A stretch of 64,000 bases of DNA from Psettodes erumei (lineage: Eukaryota > Chordata > Actinopteri > Pleuronectiformes > Psettodidae). A model generated the notes under the pieces. That model made no database searches. It worked only from the letters and a program-made list of their open reading frames with translations, and was not told the origin of the DNA. The stretch covers positions 2,366,001 to 2,430,000 of the forward strand of contig JAFBJZ010000831.1 in NCBI GenBank assembly GCA_016785225.1, written 5' to 3'. Shown here piece after piece: positions 48,661 through 60,066 of this stretch. The stretch's first letter is position 1, and each line of letters starts with the position of its first letter. The translations under genes were made by a program, and so were the position numbers.

Positions 48661-49198
48661 CACATATTTCTCAAAATGTTACTTTAATGATCCTGATTTT
48701 GTTGAGAAATGTTAGTTTTGTCTTGGCTATGCCTGACTATTGGGACTTTGAGTCCCTCTCCTCTCTGTCTGTGAGAGTGTGTTGATAAATAAGAGTTGTT
48801 CCAGTAACATTACTCATCCTCTTTAACAAGAGAAAATTTTCATGGAAACTTTTGGTGCTGACAAGACTATCTTTAGAGTTGTGTGAACCGCCGAGGTGCA
48901 TGTGGAGTCTGTGTTACAGTTACATGTATTAGCTCCAAAGTGTAGGGGGATGTGTTTGTGAGCTTGACACGCTTCACTTACTTCCAGTGCTTATTTGTTA
49001 TTTCTGAGACATTGATTCTTCATTTATGATGCGAGAGGGGTTGATCTGTCAGTGGTGCATTTGGGTGTGGCTGAAAAGTGAAATGAAAATTTGTTTTTAG
49101 CTTTTGTGAGTTTCAGAAAATTTAATTGAGAACCTACTTGTGGTTCTTTCAACAAAGAAGTGCTGACTGTAGAGTGCAGATTTCCCAGTAAACAAAAG

Positions 49199-49201
<3 letters not shown>

Positions 49202-49241
<40 letters not shown>
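49202..49241 (+). repeat. (GT)n microsatellite downstream of snx33
   Basis: About 20 uninterrupted TG units within the possible long 3'UTR of snx33. Confidence 0.98.
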
Positions 49242-49242
<1 letters not shown>

Positions 49243-49779
49243 CTCAGATATGAGTGTTTCAGTTGCTGGTGCTGTCTGGTCCACATCTGCAGCCTTCAGC
49301 TATTTGCTGTCTAAATTTGGTGTTTATGATTGTTTATTTTTGAACAAACCTCTGCTATTCTTATGTCAACATTTTTTTCCTTCAGTCTGCATTTGCACTT
49401 ATTGCAGTTTAAGACCAAAGAAGTCAGACCTTTTCTGTACTGAGCTTCCTTTTTTAATTCCAAATCAGACGGATTCTCTGGTATTGTAATTGAAGAGCGA
49501 GGAGAGCATTTGGAAAAGATTAAAAGCCACATTCCTCAACCAGGGTTCACAATGGCACTTGCCTCTCATGTTCCAGAGCTGCATGATAAGTTAAATGCCA
49601 GGCATTTCACACAGGTGACTGTTTCTTAACATGGATGTGTGATCTGGTGAGTTGCATGAGCTCAACGCTTTCGTTCCAGTCTCTTCAAATAACAGATGGT
49701 GATTTTCAGCAAGTATTTTGTCACTTGATTTACGGGAAGGGGACCTAAAGATCTTAATAAAATAATGATGGTGATTTTT

Positions 49780-52700
49780 GTCTGTCTTCGTCATCTTTTC
49801 TGGGTTTGACCATCTGAAATATCAATCACAAATCATTTCAAAACCAGTGGCTGATGCCGCAGTGCGAGTGTGTTTCCATGAATATGTGGACTATTGAAGT
49901 ATTCTTTTTGATTGCTGATCACAAAGCCCAAACACTAATATGAAGCTGTGGCAATGAAGCATGCACCCACTTTATCTTTGAGTCTTATCATACTGTTTTA
50001 TAAAATCCATAATCAGTACATCACGATATTTGTGAACAGGATGCTGTGACACACACAAACAGTTTGTCCTGAATATACCCAAAACAAAAACAGCCAGGAG
50101 CTGTTAAACAAATTTGTAAACACACTGACTCGTTCCAAAATGCACGACAGACAAAGAAAAAGTGTGTGCACCTCACCAGAAGTCAGAAAAGAGAGAATCT
50201 TTTCCCCGCATGTTAAAGTCTGGGAATGAGTTTATGATCTGTATGTTTTTCCGTCATGGTGAAAAACCTCCACTGGTTGGATTACCATGAAGTTTTGTGC
50301 AGGTATTCGTTTTCCACTCATGGTACACCCCACTGAGTTTGGTGATCCCATGGATTTTCCTCTAGTGCCCCCATGAGGTGGACTTTTTTTTCCTACTGAA
50401 TAAAATATCTTGATGATTATTGGATGGAGCTGGTCACAATTTCCACTTTGTCCAAAACTTTATTTTATGACCAAATACTTTACAAAACTAATGACACTGG
50501 CATCAAAACTCAGCTGTACACACACTGCACTCAGTGCTAATCAGCCAAAGTCAACATGCTGTGTTAAACTGAGACGTGACCGTGATAAATATGAAACGTG
50601 CTAACGATGAGTGTTTTAGCTCTGTCACTTTGAGAGTATTAGCATGCTAACATTAGCCTTTGGCAGCTAGTATGGCTGCAGACCCTCTATCTTTTTATTG
50701 CTTTAAGTATATAGTGGTTGTTTTAACAGCATACACTTGTCACCATTGTGTAAACATACTCAAGCTGAATGAATGTGGTGGACATTTAACTAACATTTGC
50801 GATGTAACAACAGCTACATAGAGATCTTTTTGATGAAGTTTACTCCCATTCTGATATACACACCAGTCCAGGGACAATTTATTGAAAGTTTCCTTGTATA
50901 AGTGAGGCATTCCTGCTGGGTTGGTTCTTGGAGTCAGCTGATGAATGCCAAACTGTTGCCAAGACCAGTGTGTTTAAAATGAAACCCAGGCTTTTCCCTT
51001 TTAATCTGCTCCAGATGTTTCGGAAGCAAACATTTGATTTGGACAGGTTTGTTGTTGAAGTGAATGAGGTGTTGGTATAGATGTTAATAATGTTAAGCTC
51101 CCTCCTCTGTTTTCACTTGGACAACAGGTGTAACGTTACGACTAATAATTCTGTATTTTGTTCCTTTGTCGTGACATAATATGATGCTAAAGGATCAGAT
51201 CCGCTCTCCAGTGTCTGTCAGGTACAAAGTATTAGTGTATGTTACACACAAACTTCATGACTTGCAATCTTTCCAGCTTTAAATGATCATAAAAAACATC
51301 CAGATGTTTCTATTTGAGCCCCGTGCCTGGGCCTGATGGTTGTGTTTCAAGTTCTCTCAAATTTTTGGTATGTAACTGGAGCGGCGGGATGAGGTCACCT
51401 TCATGACATGTGCCAGGAGGGGACACGTCATCACGTTTCCTCAGAAACCCAAGACTGACGAAAGAATAAAAATCTAAATTTGAGGCATAAATCACGGCAT
51501 TAATAAGTGGTGAAAGCAACCGTAAGAGAATATTTTTTAAGACCAGCTCTGTTCATCCGCCTCACACTTCTCTGATGATCACCACAGGGTAACGGTGAAG
51601 CAACAAGGACTCAATGGCAGCAAATTGAAACTGAGGAAAAAGTTCTAAAACCTTGTGATATTGCCAGAGTGCTTCTCTGCAGCAGTCCAATTTGTGTGAA
51701 CGAGTAAGTGGGGGAGATATAAACTAGTTAAAATTGCCTTGTTTCAGCCTTTTCCCAACAAACACGGCTGAAGCAGCTGTGTCTTTTCCAGAGAAAGGGA
51801 ATGGCTGCTGGAATGGCTCCAGCGTGGTTCAAAAAAGCGGCGTGATTAAAAACCAAGAAGTGCACTTCTGGTTATCCCAGCAGACAGACCTGTTGCTACT
51901 GGTCTCATCGTGCTGGGGTGTCATGTTGCAAGTCACATTTACATTACTTAGCACATTCAATAAGTCACTTGGCTCATCTAAAGGGAGATGTATGAATCAC
52001 TGACTGCAGTGCTGCTGCAGGGGCACATGGTAAAAGCGTTATGACCTAAAGTGCCAGCAGATGTCTATAAAAAAGAAAAGAAAAAAAAAAACCCAAGATA
52101 CTGCGTGAAGGAAAGAAGCAATTTCATGTGTGCATCGTCTGGGGGGGAAACTGCAGCTCCAGCCCCTCGACAGAATACCTGAGAGAACATGATGTACCCA
52201 GAGGCCTCGTTTGTTTTAATGAGAAATCAGTCTGAGCTCTGGAGCACACAAGCTTCGATCCCAGCAACAATGCAGCTGCCTGCATCAACTGTGTGGCTGC
52301 AGACATGAGCCATCACAAGACTTTTTCCAATCTGACAATAGTCCAAGTTTCTAATGTGAGATTTCCTTGACGTGTGTGGTCTGTTTGTTCAAAGGTAAAT
52401 GGAACGCCTGAATTAAGGGGAGATGCAGAGGATTACAGAGTTCTCTGAGGGAAACAAAGGCAACAGATGATCAAATTAACACGCATGGTGGGTCTGGTAA
52501 TCCACCCCCCCTTCATGGTGGGGCCAGTGTCAAGGCAGGGCCAAAAGTCAACATTCAAACCAGATTTGTGTCTCATTTTGGTTTGTTTGGGAGGGGGGCA
52601 ATCTGTAAAGATTATCATAGAAATATAATCTAATTCAGACCTTTCCAAAGAGGTCAAAATATTTTTTCTCATTCAATTTTATGTAAAAATACACAGGATT

Positions 52701-53252
52701 ATTTTAACTGCAGAGGTTCCAGACTGTTTTAAACTTGCCAGCATGTTAAAATGAACCAGTATACCACTGTGTACAACCTTTGAAATGGACATAAGTTGTA
52801 AACAGGTTCACTTCCTTTGAAGGTTTACTGAAGGTCTTAAGAGGGAGATATATTTCACAAGACAACAGTAAAGCAACAATTAGATAAAGAGTCAGAACAG
52901 AAAAGCTTCTCTGTCTCCTGTTTGCTTTCAATCTTGCTGTGACCTGTAAATTTCATCTTTCGACCTGTTCGGGGTCTCTAAATGGAAACCACAGTGCCTA
53001 TGAAATAAAAACCCGCCTCTCAGCAAACCATGACTCACTTTTTACATGGGGAAGACCTGCACACAAACTTGGTTTTATTTATTTATCCCTTTTGATCAGG
53101 TAAGAACTGGAACAAAAAGCATTAGCCAAACTTTGGCTCATGAGACGCTTTGCTCTACCTCTATGCTTTGGCCTTTAATTCAACACTCTGACCCAAAGTT
53201 TAGTACAGAAGACTAAAAACATTTAACTCTAACTTTAACAAGACTGCAAGGG
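49780..53252. other. Gene-free region downstream of snx33
   Basis: Apart from the repeat at 50270-50695 I see only unremarkable A/T-rich sequence. Open frames are short and have no recognisable motif on either strand. Confidence 0.6.
50270..50695 (+). repeat. Diverged teleost repeat ('gttagcatgctaacat' family)
   Basis: In order: 'ggttggattaccatgaagttttgtgcaggtattc', 'tttggtgatcccatgg', TTTTCCTCTAGTGCCCCCAT, TATGACCAAATACTTTACAA, AAACTAATGACACTGGCATC, 'ctcagtgctaatcagcc', TTAGCATGCTAACATTAGCC and 'gctagtatggctgcagac'. This sequence of phrases matches a very common fish repeat that I know from its consensus. No ORF is retained. Confidence 0.65.
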
Positions 53253-53838
53253 ATGTCAAGAGGAGGTTCTGTGAGGAGAACCAAGACTCCTGCTCAGGAA
53301 TATATTCAAAACTTGAAGAAGGAAATGAGAACAGATGATGCAGCCTCTCTCAGGCTGATGATACAGAACGTCACAGACAAGAGTGTGGACAGCCTTCATA
53401 AGTACAACAGGCTCAACAAAGCCCTCAAACAACGACTTCATTTTGGCCCCAGCAATAGTATCAAGGCTTGATGACAATTGCTCTCGTCAGCAGAAGGAGG
53501 TCCAGGAGACCTCTGTCTCCACTGAAACCTGGATGGCACTTGCAAGCTGGAGGAGCTCTCAGAGGAGTCATGGGGGGATGAAGAGTACAAAGATGCTGAC
53601 TCTCGGCCAGATCGTAGGTTCTACTCACCTCAGCCAGTCACGTATCCAGCCTTATCTTGGTGGAAACCTGTTTATTTATGTCTGCTTGGTCGTTAATGGC
53701 TGTTCTCCTCTGAGTCCTCCAGACTCCAGCCTCCTGCCCTCACTCCCTCCTGCTTCATCATCATCGTCCACCCACCTAACCCCGGAGCCCGGCCTTCTCT
53801 GGATGTAGAAGATTATGTCATGAAAATCTAATTTCTAT
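53253..53838 (+). pseudogene. Unrecognised coding-like stretch, apparently broken by frameshifts
   Basis: From ATG 53253 a 72-codon frame reads MSRGGSVRRTKTPAQEYIQN onwards and includes LHKYNRLNKALKQ, with coiled-coil-like composition. It stops at 53469. Coding-like sequence then appears in the +1 frame (53440-53529: IVSRLDDNCSRQQKEVQETS) and returns to the first frame (53529-53613: LDGTCKLEELSEESWGDEE, then YKDADSRPD). Later, in the same frame, RPSLDVEDYVMKI ends at 53838. A donor-like GTAGGT at 53612 and an acceptor-like CCTCCAG at 53720 could mark a short intron. I do not recognise the protein. It may be a decayed gene, a short multi-exon gene whose introns I cannot place, or chance. Confidence 0.35.
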
Positions 53839-55669
53839 TCTCTGCCAAATAATAAAAAAAACAGCTATTCTACTGTAATACTGACTCATCAATTTGCACT
53901 TTGGCCCACTCAGCATTAATTTACTTGAACTATTGTCTGGCGGCCTGCAGCAGCTCGCAGGTACAACACAAAACACAGATTTTATGGACTTGTCTGCCAA
54001 ATACATGAGCCAGCGTCATGTTTTATTATTTGCTAATAGACCTGAACCACAGATCATCCCCCTGAGGCGTCACACTAACTCTGGCGACCAGTTTTTGCCT
54101 CTGACAGTGAATAGTAAATACCCATTACCTCGTGCTTGTCTCTGTGCTGTCATATTAAAGTGCAGTTCAAGTGCTGAGAGCATACTTTACACACAATAAC
54201 CCCTGCCTGTTTGGTTTGCGCTTAAACAATTTGTAGCTGGGAGGAAAACATGTGTCCAGCTGGGCTCTGAATGAATACGTGTGTGTTTTAGTTAAAAATG
54301 ATAAAAATCTTTTCCTTGCCACATGCCTGAACAGGTAATGCACGAGTTGCATGTATAGAGCTTCACCCCCAAGCATTTTCAGGATGTCACATGTTGGGCT
54401 GCTCACTCAGAAGAAACTGTGAAAGCCAGAGATCTTTAGATTGCAAGCCAGCCGGACCAGTGGAGCTTTGGAAAGAGCAGGGGCAACCGAAGATCAGACA
54501 AATTCAAGGCCTGAAAATGATTCTACCAGGAGGGAAAGCTCTGCCGTTACATCAGGACCACAGGCTTGACTTGAAACAAAATACACAGACTGCTGTGTCA
54601 TCACATGGAAACTGAAGCCTTATTTTCTGATCTGAGCACTTCTGTGTTGTTTTTTTTATAAACCTTACCAACACTGTTCCCAAAAATTACATCCAAACAC
54701 ATCTTTTGTCTCGGTTTTCGAAAAACTGGGTATGAAAATTCCTGTACAGTAGTTGAGAGTAACTGGACTGTATATCCAGTCCATTTCTGACGGTGTCTTT
54801 ATCAGGAATATATTTTTCAGCATTTCTCAAACATCTCTATTGTGGACATTTTTTCTCGGTCTCAGTTGCTGCCCACGTCTGTTTAACTTCACCAGAGATC
54901 TACTGTCAGTTTCAAGATCCAACAGGTTTATTGTCGTATGCATCGTAAAAACACGACGGTCACGAAGGACGGGCTGGACAAAGCTCCGCTGGCATTTTTC
55001 TTCCTCGCTTCGCAAATAAACACGAAACCATCTTTCACCAAGCTGAGGGACAGCACCTCTTGGTTTGCTGTTTTTGCATTACCAGTTCATTACCAGTTCA
55101 GACTGGAAAAGTTTGAGGCTGGGAGCTGAGACGAGCTGAGCTTGCACTGTGGCTCCAACTCGCGGTATCAACACGTTATCTGTTGAGAAGAAACTTCTGA
55201 ACGTGCTCCTCGTACAAACACATGAGATCTGTCCCTGTCAACCTTTCCCCCTCTGGATCTGCAGCCGGGCCGTCCCAGCTCCCTATGGAGACAACATCCA
55301 TTTCCTCAGAACTCAGGCTGCATTCCTGAGACGCTGGCCATGGCCCGTAAACAACATTCCTGCTTTGGGAAAGAAAAGCCACAGAAAATCATTAACTCTC
55401 TGTCCGATCCAAAAGTCCCCTCTCTCCCTCTCCTCTCTCTCTCTCTCTCCCTCTCACTAATGAATAATGTCCATTCTCTCTGTCACCAACATATTATTGC
55501 AAACTGTTTAATGACAATGAGTGAGCCTGACTTTAGACAACCTTTGACACACATTAACATCTTAATGCTCAACCCCTTACAGTGATTTATAAAATCTCAC
55601 AGTCACAGCAGTGGCGGGTAAATTCACGTGTTTGTTGACTTGTCTTATAATTACATCTTTTTGTATAAC
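53839..55669. other. Gene-free region with possible further remnants of the 53.25 kb locus
   Basis: A coding-like frame at 53894-54199 (INLLELLSGGLQQLAG, then DFMDLSAKYMSQR) could be a further exon or remnant of the same locus, but it has no clear splice sites that join it. A (CT)n tract lies at 55427-55452. Nothing else is supported. Confidence 0.4.
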
Positions 55670-55985
55670 TTTTTCCCGCCCAGCGCCTCTCACCCCGGTG
55701 AGAGTCCAGCCACTCTCCAGGAATTTGGTTCCAAAGCCCGTATCTCGCTGGAAGTTCTTGACCTCCAATCTCCAACTCCCTAGGACTAGTTTGTGATGCT
55801 GGGAGCACGCCCAGGCCCCCGCCCTATCAGGTCTGGTTCCCCTCCCAGTCCTGGTTCCAGGAGGACGCCCAGGTCTCCCTGATCCTGGCAATGCCCTGCA
55901 TCTGGCCTTCCACCACTGCATGAGGGTTTTCTGACTCGCTGTTAGCTTGGTCATTCCTCTGGAACCACTTTGCCTTAGGAGACGC
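55670..55985 (-). mobile_element. Probable relic of a non-LTR retrotransposon
   Basis: On the minus strand, phrases such as GTGGTGGAAGGCCAGATGCA, 'ggaaccaggactgggaggggaacc', 'gggcctgggcgtgctccc', 'ctagtcctagggagttggagattggagg' and GGAGAGTGGCTGGACTCTCA resemble the 5' coding region of fish LINEs. It is GC-richer than its surroundings. A 125-codon open frame covers it (55954-55577), but there is no reverse transcriptase. Naming is from pattern memory only. Confidence 0.4.
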
Positions 55986-58106
55986 TTGGGAGAACCAAGG
56001 CAAAGTTAGAAAAAAAATGTTTTTTTAAACAGAGGACAGAAGGAATCCAAAAGTCTCAACAACAGGCACCAGATAAATAAGTGAATAATTCATCAGGTCA
56101 TGGACATTGCTAAAGTTGTGTTGATATGCTGCAGTGACACGTGCCAGTAAAATCTTATAATACAGACACTGGAATGACTGTGATAATCACAGCAGTCTCA
56201 GTCCATCAATGCACAGAGTCACAGCCCAGCGTGATTAATAAAACAGAACTGTTGAGTTCACACAGTACACAACATATCACTCATGCTTAGTGGGTTTTAC
56301 TTCTCTGGGTGTTTCAGCGGGTGTGACTCAGTTTTCAAATGGTGGGTATCTAATGTTGGAATGAAACTCGGCGATTCCCGCACAGTCACCAACATCCATC
56401 ACGAAACAGAAAGGATAGAAGTGCCCGTCATTCGTCTTCAGGGATGAGAAGAAGGATTTTGGCGTCAGTGCCGCATTAGACACTTCTTCTATTTTCATTA
56501 TTGCAGAATGTAAGCAACTAATAGTGGCAGTTTTGTTTTGATTTTTTCTTCCAGGCAATGCACTCAGTTTGAGGTTAACTTTTTATAAGATGGAAAAGTT
56601 ACTCCAAGTCAGATATTCCATTAGTGAATTTGATTACTTCACCAGATAGGATTGACACCCAGGCATCGATAGTTGGAACCACTTTGCTTGGTGAGAGGAA
56701 AGCACGACAAACCCACAGAACAAGAAAACCAAAGAGTTTAACAGGAAATTCTCCTCCGGCCCGGCCCATAACTGCAATACTTCTTTGTTATCATTTCACT
56801 GGAGCGGAGTTGGCCGATAACACTTTAAAGGTGAAATTTAAAGTAGGAAAATGTAAGCTCCAGATAGCGCTATCAAACGGTGCACAAATGAGAGCGTGAC
56901 GAGGGTATGATGTGCTCACATCAGGCCCTGTACAAATGTCAGAGCTGGAACACAGAGCAAAGGGGGAACTGATAAGTTTGTTCGGCCGTGGAGGCGTGCC
57001 AACATTTTTCCCCTCCGGTCTGCAGCTCTGTGGTTTTAAGCATTCCTGGATGGTTGGAGACTGGACTGTGAACAGATATTACCAGCAATTAGACAGAGCC
57101 CAGTGAATCCTCCCCACCAGCAGAGTAAACATTCACCCGCTTTGTAAACGGCAAGTCACATTCCTGGTGTTTGTCACGTCCGGATGACTCTTACGGGAAG
57201 CGCCGACGTGCAGCAAGTTCTCAGGCATTATCTGGAAGACGCCGCTCCTCTGATGTGGCCAAGTAGCTGCTGTATGTCCTGCATGTTCTGAGGAACACGT
57301 GAGCTCAACATATGATATCATCTGGCTTTCCTTCTAATTTAGTTAAATTACACATAAGTGCGACTGTTTTACTCCCCATTACTGATAAAGTGACTGCGAC
57401 ATACGTTCCTTTCACATGCATTTCTGGCGGCACTTGTTGCAAACTTAAAGTGCCGTCATCTGGTAACCTGACGCGTGGCTGGCATTGCAAAGCGCTGTGT
57501 TTTTTCCATCCACTGTGCGGCTTCACGTTGTTATGTGCGGCGGCCTGTGGAGCGGCGGTGGAGGCAGACAGCTCTGAATGAATTTCCAGAAGCGCTCTCC
57601 CTTAAAATAAGCTCCTGGACGGGTGCTGTGCATACCGCTCCTCTGTGTGTGCTGTACCCCCCCCAACAAGATGGGACCACCACCTCGCCCTGCTCGCACA
57701 CCTCCAGGCCCACCAGGGCCGCACTTCCTCCAGTCCTCTTACAGTTTGGTGCCTTCGTTCTCCAAAATCAACAGGGGGGGACTTACTCAACTTTTCGCCT
57801 TGATCCCAAACCTACTTTTTGAAAAATAAGAATGACTTAGACTTTAACACACTGTGAAGGCGTCTGCCAACACCAGCGCGGTCCACAGGCTCTTAACCTG
57901 GTGCAGTTTGTTCCCCTGTTTCATGTGGTGACACAATAAACCCTGGAAGGGAGAGCTCCACCCTATCAGCTGGACGGAGCAACCACACAGTCGTCTGAAG
58001 GCGGGACCCCCACCCCCCCGCCCCTGATCCCCAGCTTTCAGGGAGGGGTTGATGGGGTCCACCCTGGTGACTTCCTGCACAATCCAGACTCTCGGCCTCT
58101 CTTCAG

Positions 58107-58132
58107 GGTGGGGGGGGGGGTGGGGGGGGGGG
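58107..58132 (+). repeat. G-rich homopolymer tract
   Basis: Two G runs of about 10 or more separated by a single T. G-quadruplex formation is possible. Length in the assembly may be unreliable. Confidence 0.9.
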
Positions 58133-58266
58133 TTAAGAGGGAATAGTGAGGGTGGAGGGTGGACAGTGAAGAAGTGGAGGGATGAAAGGAGGGTGGGAGG
58201 CAATATTAGAGCAGTGTTACGTTATTCCTGGCTCTCTCGATAGTCTGTCCCACCCCAACTGCAGGG

Positions 58267-58269
<3 letters not shown>

Positions 58270-58315
<46 letters not shown>
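58270..58315 (+). repeat. (CA)n microsatellite
   Basis: About 22 CA units in the right-hand gene-free region. Confidence 0.98.
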
Positions 58316-58316
<1 letters not shown>

Positions 58317-58423
58317 CACAACATACATTTCCATGACAATAGTTTTCCAGCCAGTGGGAGTAACAGAGCAGGGTGACCACATTTCTCACAGGGGAGGAGA
58401 GGGTCGCTCAGTGCTGTGGGGGG

Positions 58424-58468
58424 GTGGTGGTGCTGGTGGTGGTGGTGGTGGTGGTGGGGGGGGGTCTG
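58424..58468 (+). repeat. (GGT)n triplet tract flanked by G runs
   Basis: About 11 GGT units with one GCT interruption, bounded by poly-G. Confidence 0.95.
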
Positions 58469-58988
58469 CTCAGCATTAATTAACTCTCATTCAGGGGAAA
58501 TCCTAAAATCTTAACGGGGAAATCTGTGGTGAAGATGGTCACATACCCTTCTCAGGAAACCATCACTCTGGCTGTCCTTGACGTCACAAAATCTGGAAAC
58601 CTCTATTTTAATCCTTAATCTGTAATCTTATTCCAATCTAAGGCTCATGTTTTGTTGATTTGGCCACTGTTTACAGAGACAATATAGTCACATGCTAAGA
58701 CCCCGAGCACATGGCCCAAAGTGAAGCTGAAAGTAAGTGTGTAATATACATTCTTCTTTCTGTTTTGGTCTCTGCCTGCTTCCTGAGGGAAATGAGAGGC
58801 TCTTCAGTGGCTAAACGCAGTCATATGTTCACCAACTAGTCTGACTGTGTCCCTCGGCCTTTCAGCGAGTAAAGATGTTTTTTTTTTTTTTTTTACAGCT
58901 TCGCTGATGAACAGCTGGGCCTTTAAACAGAGCTGGTGAGAAACAAAAAAACAAAAAGTGACAGACATGACAAAAATCCATAGAGCCT

Positions 58989-59020
58989 TGTGTGTGTGTG
59001 TGTGTGTGTGTGGGGGGGGG
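58989..59020 (+). repeat. (GT)n microsatellite ending in a G run
   Basis: About 12 GT units followed by 8 or more G, the same compound layout as 17425-17460. Confidence 0.97.
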
Positions 59021-59928
59021 TTGCACTGAAATGAAACACAAAGAAATGTGCAAAGAAATGTTTTCTTAATTTTTTGTCGCCGCTTCACAGTTTGTCTGAG
59101 CTCGGCCTTTACAGTACACGGACAAACAAGATTTTGAGGGAAGTAAACCGGAGAGAAATGCGTGAGGTTGTGTTATCAACACGTTTCCTGGGTTGGTGTG
59201 CATGAGCCTGCCATTAAGGAAGGTTAATGTAAATCTAATTACATGGTATAAGAAGCCTGCTGTGAATGGAATGCAGCCTGGAGATGTGGCCTAATGTTTC
59301 CAGGCGCACAAACTGTAACACAACACAACACAACTATGGAGCCGTGAAGGCCTCATTAGCTGCGTGTGCTACGTCACCCTCCCTCCTGTCTGCCTCAGCT
59401 TCACTCTGTCTCGTTTAAATACCTCATTTATTTATCTAACAACATGCTAACATCAGTGTTCATTAGCATCAGTCAGGCTGAATGAGTAATGTCCGACATA
59501 ATGCAACTCGACTACATAACTACACAATGCAGCTACTTTCCATCTGCACAACTTTTCATTTCTTTTTTTACAGGATGGAGCTTAAAGTGAGACTCAACCT
59601 GACGAGCTGCGACGCTTAAAACTTGACGTGTGAATGTTCAGTAAGATGCAGCACATGAACCGAGGGGAGCGGGCCCAGGTGTTACCTGTTGCACTCGCTG
59701 ACAGCCCCTCCCACCACCTGTGAGAAGACATGAACCAATCAGCAGGCACCGCAGAAAATCTGCCGTCCTCACCGGGACAAGGCGTGTGGGAGGTTTGGGA
59801 GGCTGTGGAGGTTTTTTATTCCAGGTTACGTGAAAGGAAATCCTGCTTTTTGTCGAGCAACAACTGTTTTCCATCATCGATGAAATGATGTGTTGCGACA
59901 GAAATGAAGATTTCCTCTTCGTGAACGT

Positions 59929-59929
<1 letters not shown>

Positions 59930-59962
<33 letters not shown>
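59930..59962 (+). repeat. (CA)n microsatellite
   Basis: About 16 CA units, about 90 bp left of a CAG triplet tract. Confidence 0.97.
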
Positions 59963-59964
<2 letters not shown>

Positions 59965-60045
59965 TATGGTGGGGGTCAGCTGTAGCAGGTGGAGTCAGCT
60001 GTGCATCCTTCTGAATGAAAGGCCTCTTCTCTCTCCAGGACACAC

Positions 60046-60066
60046 TGCAGCAGCAGCAGCAGCAGG
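60046..60066 (+). repeat. (CAG)n triplet tract
   Basis: About 7 CAG units, followed at 60090-60112 by a CCCCCGG tandem motif repeated three times. No coding frame with known sequence covers it. Confidence 0.95.

Larger units (their letters stand above)
47147..49765 (+). other. snx33: snx33 3'UTR region with candidate poly(A) signals
   Basis: A/T-rich non-coding sequence following the stop codon. AATAAA hexamers occur at 48266-48271 and 49756-49761. The first would give a 3'UTR of about 1.1 kb, the second about 2.6 kb, including the repeat at 48296-48660 and a (GT)n tract at 49202-49241. Which one is used cannot be told from sequence. Confidence 0.5.

Noticed and set aside
56328..56558. Minus-strand frame of 76 codons with mixed composition
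   Set aside because: No family resemblance and no flanking exon; length is within chance expectation.
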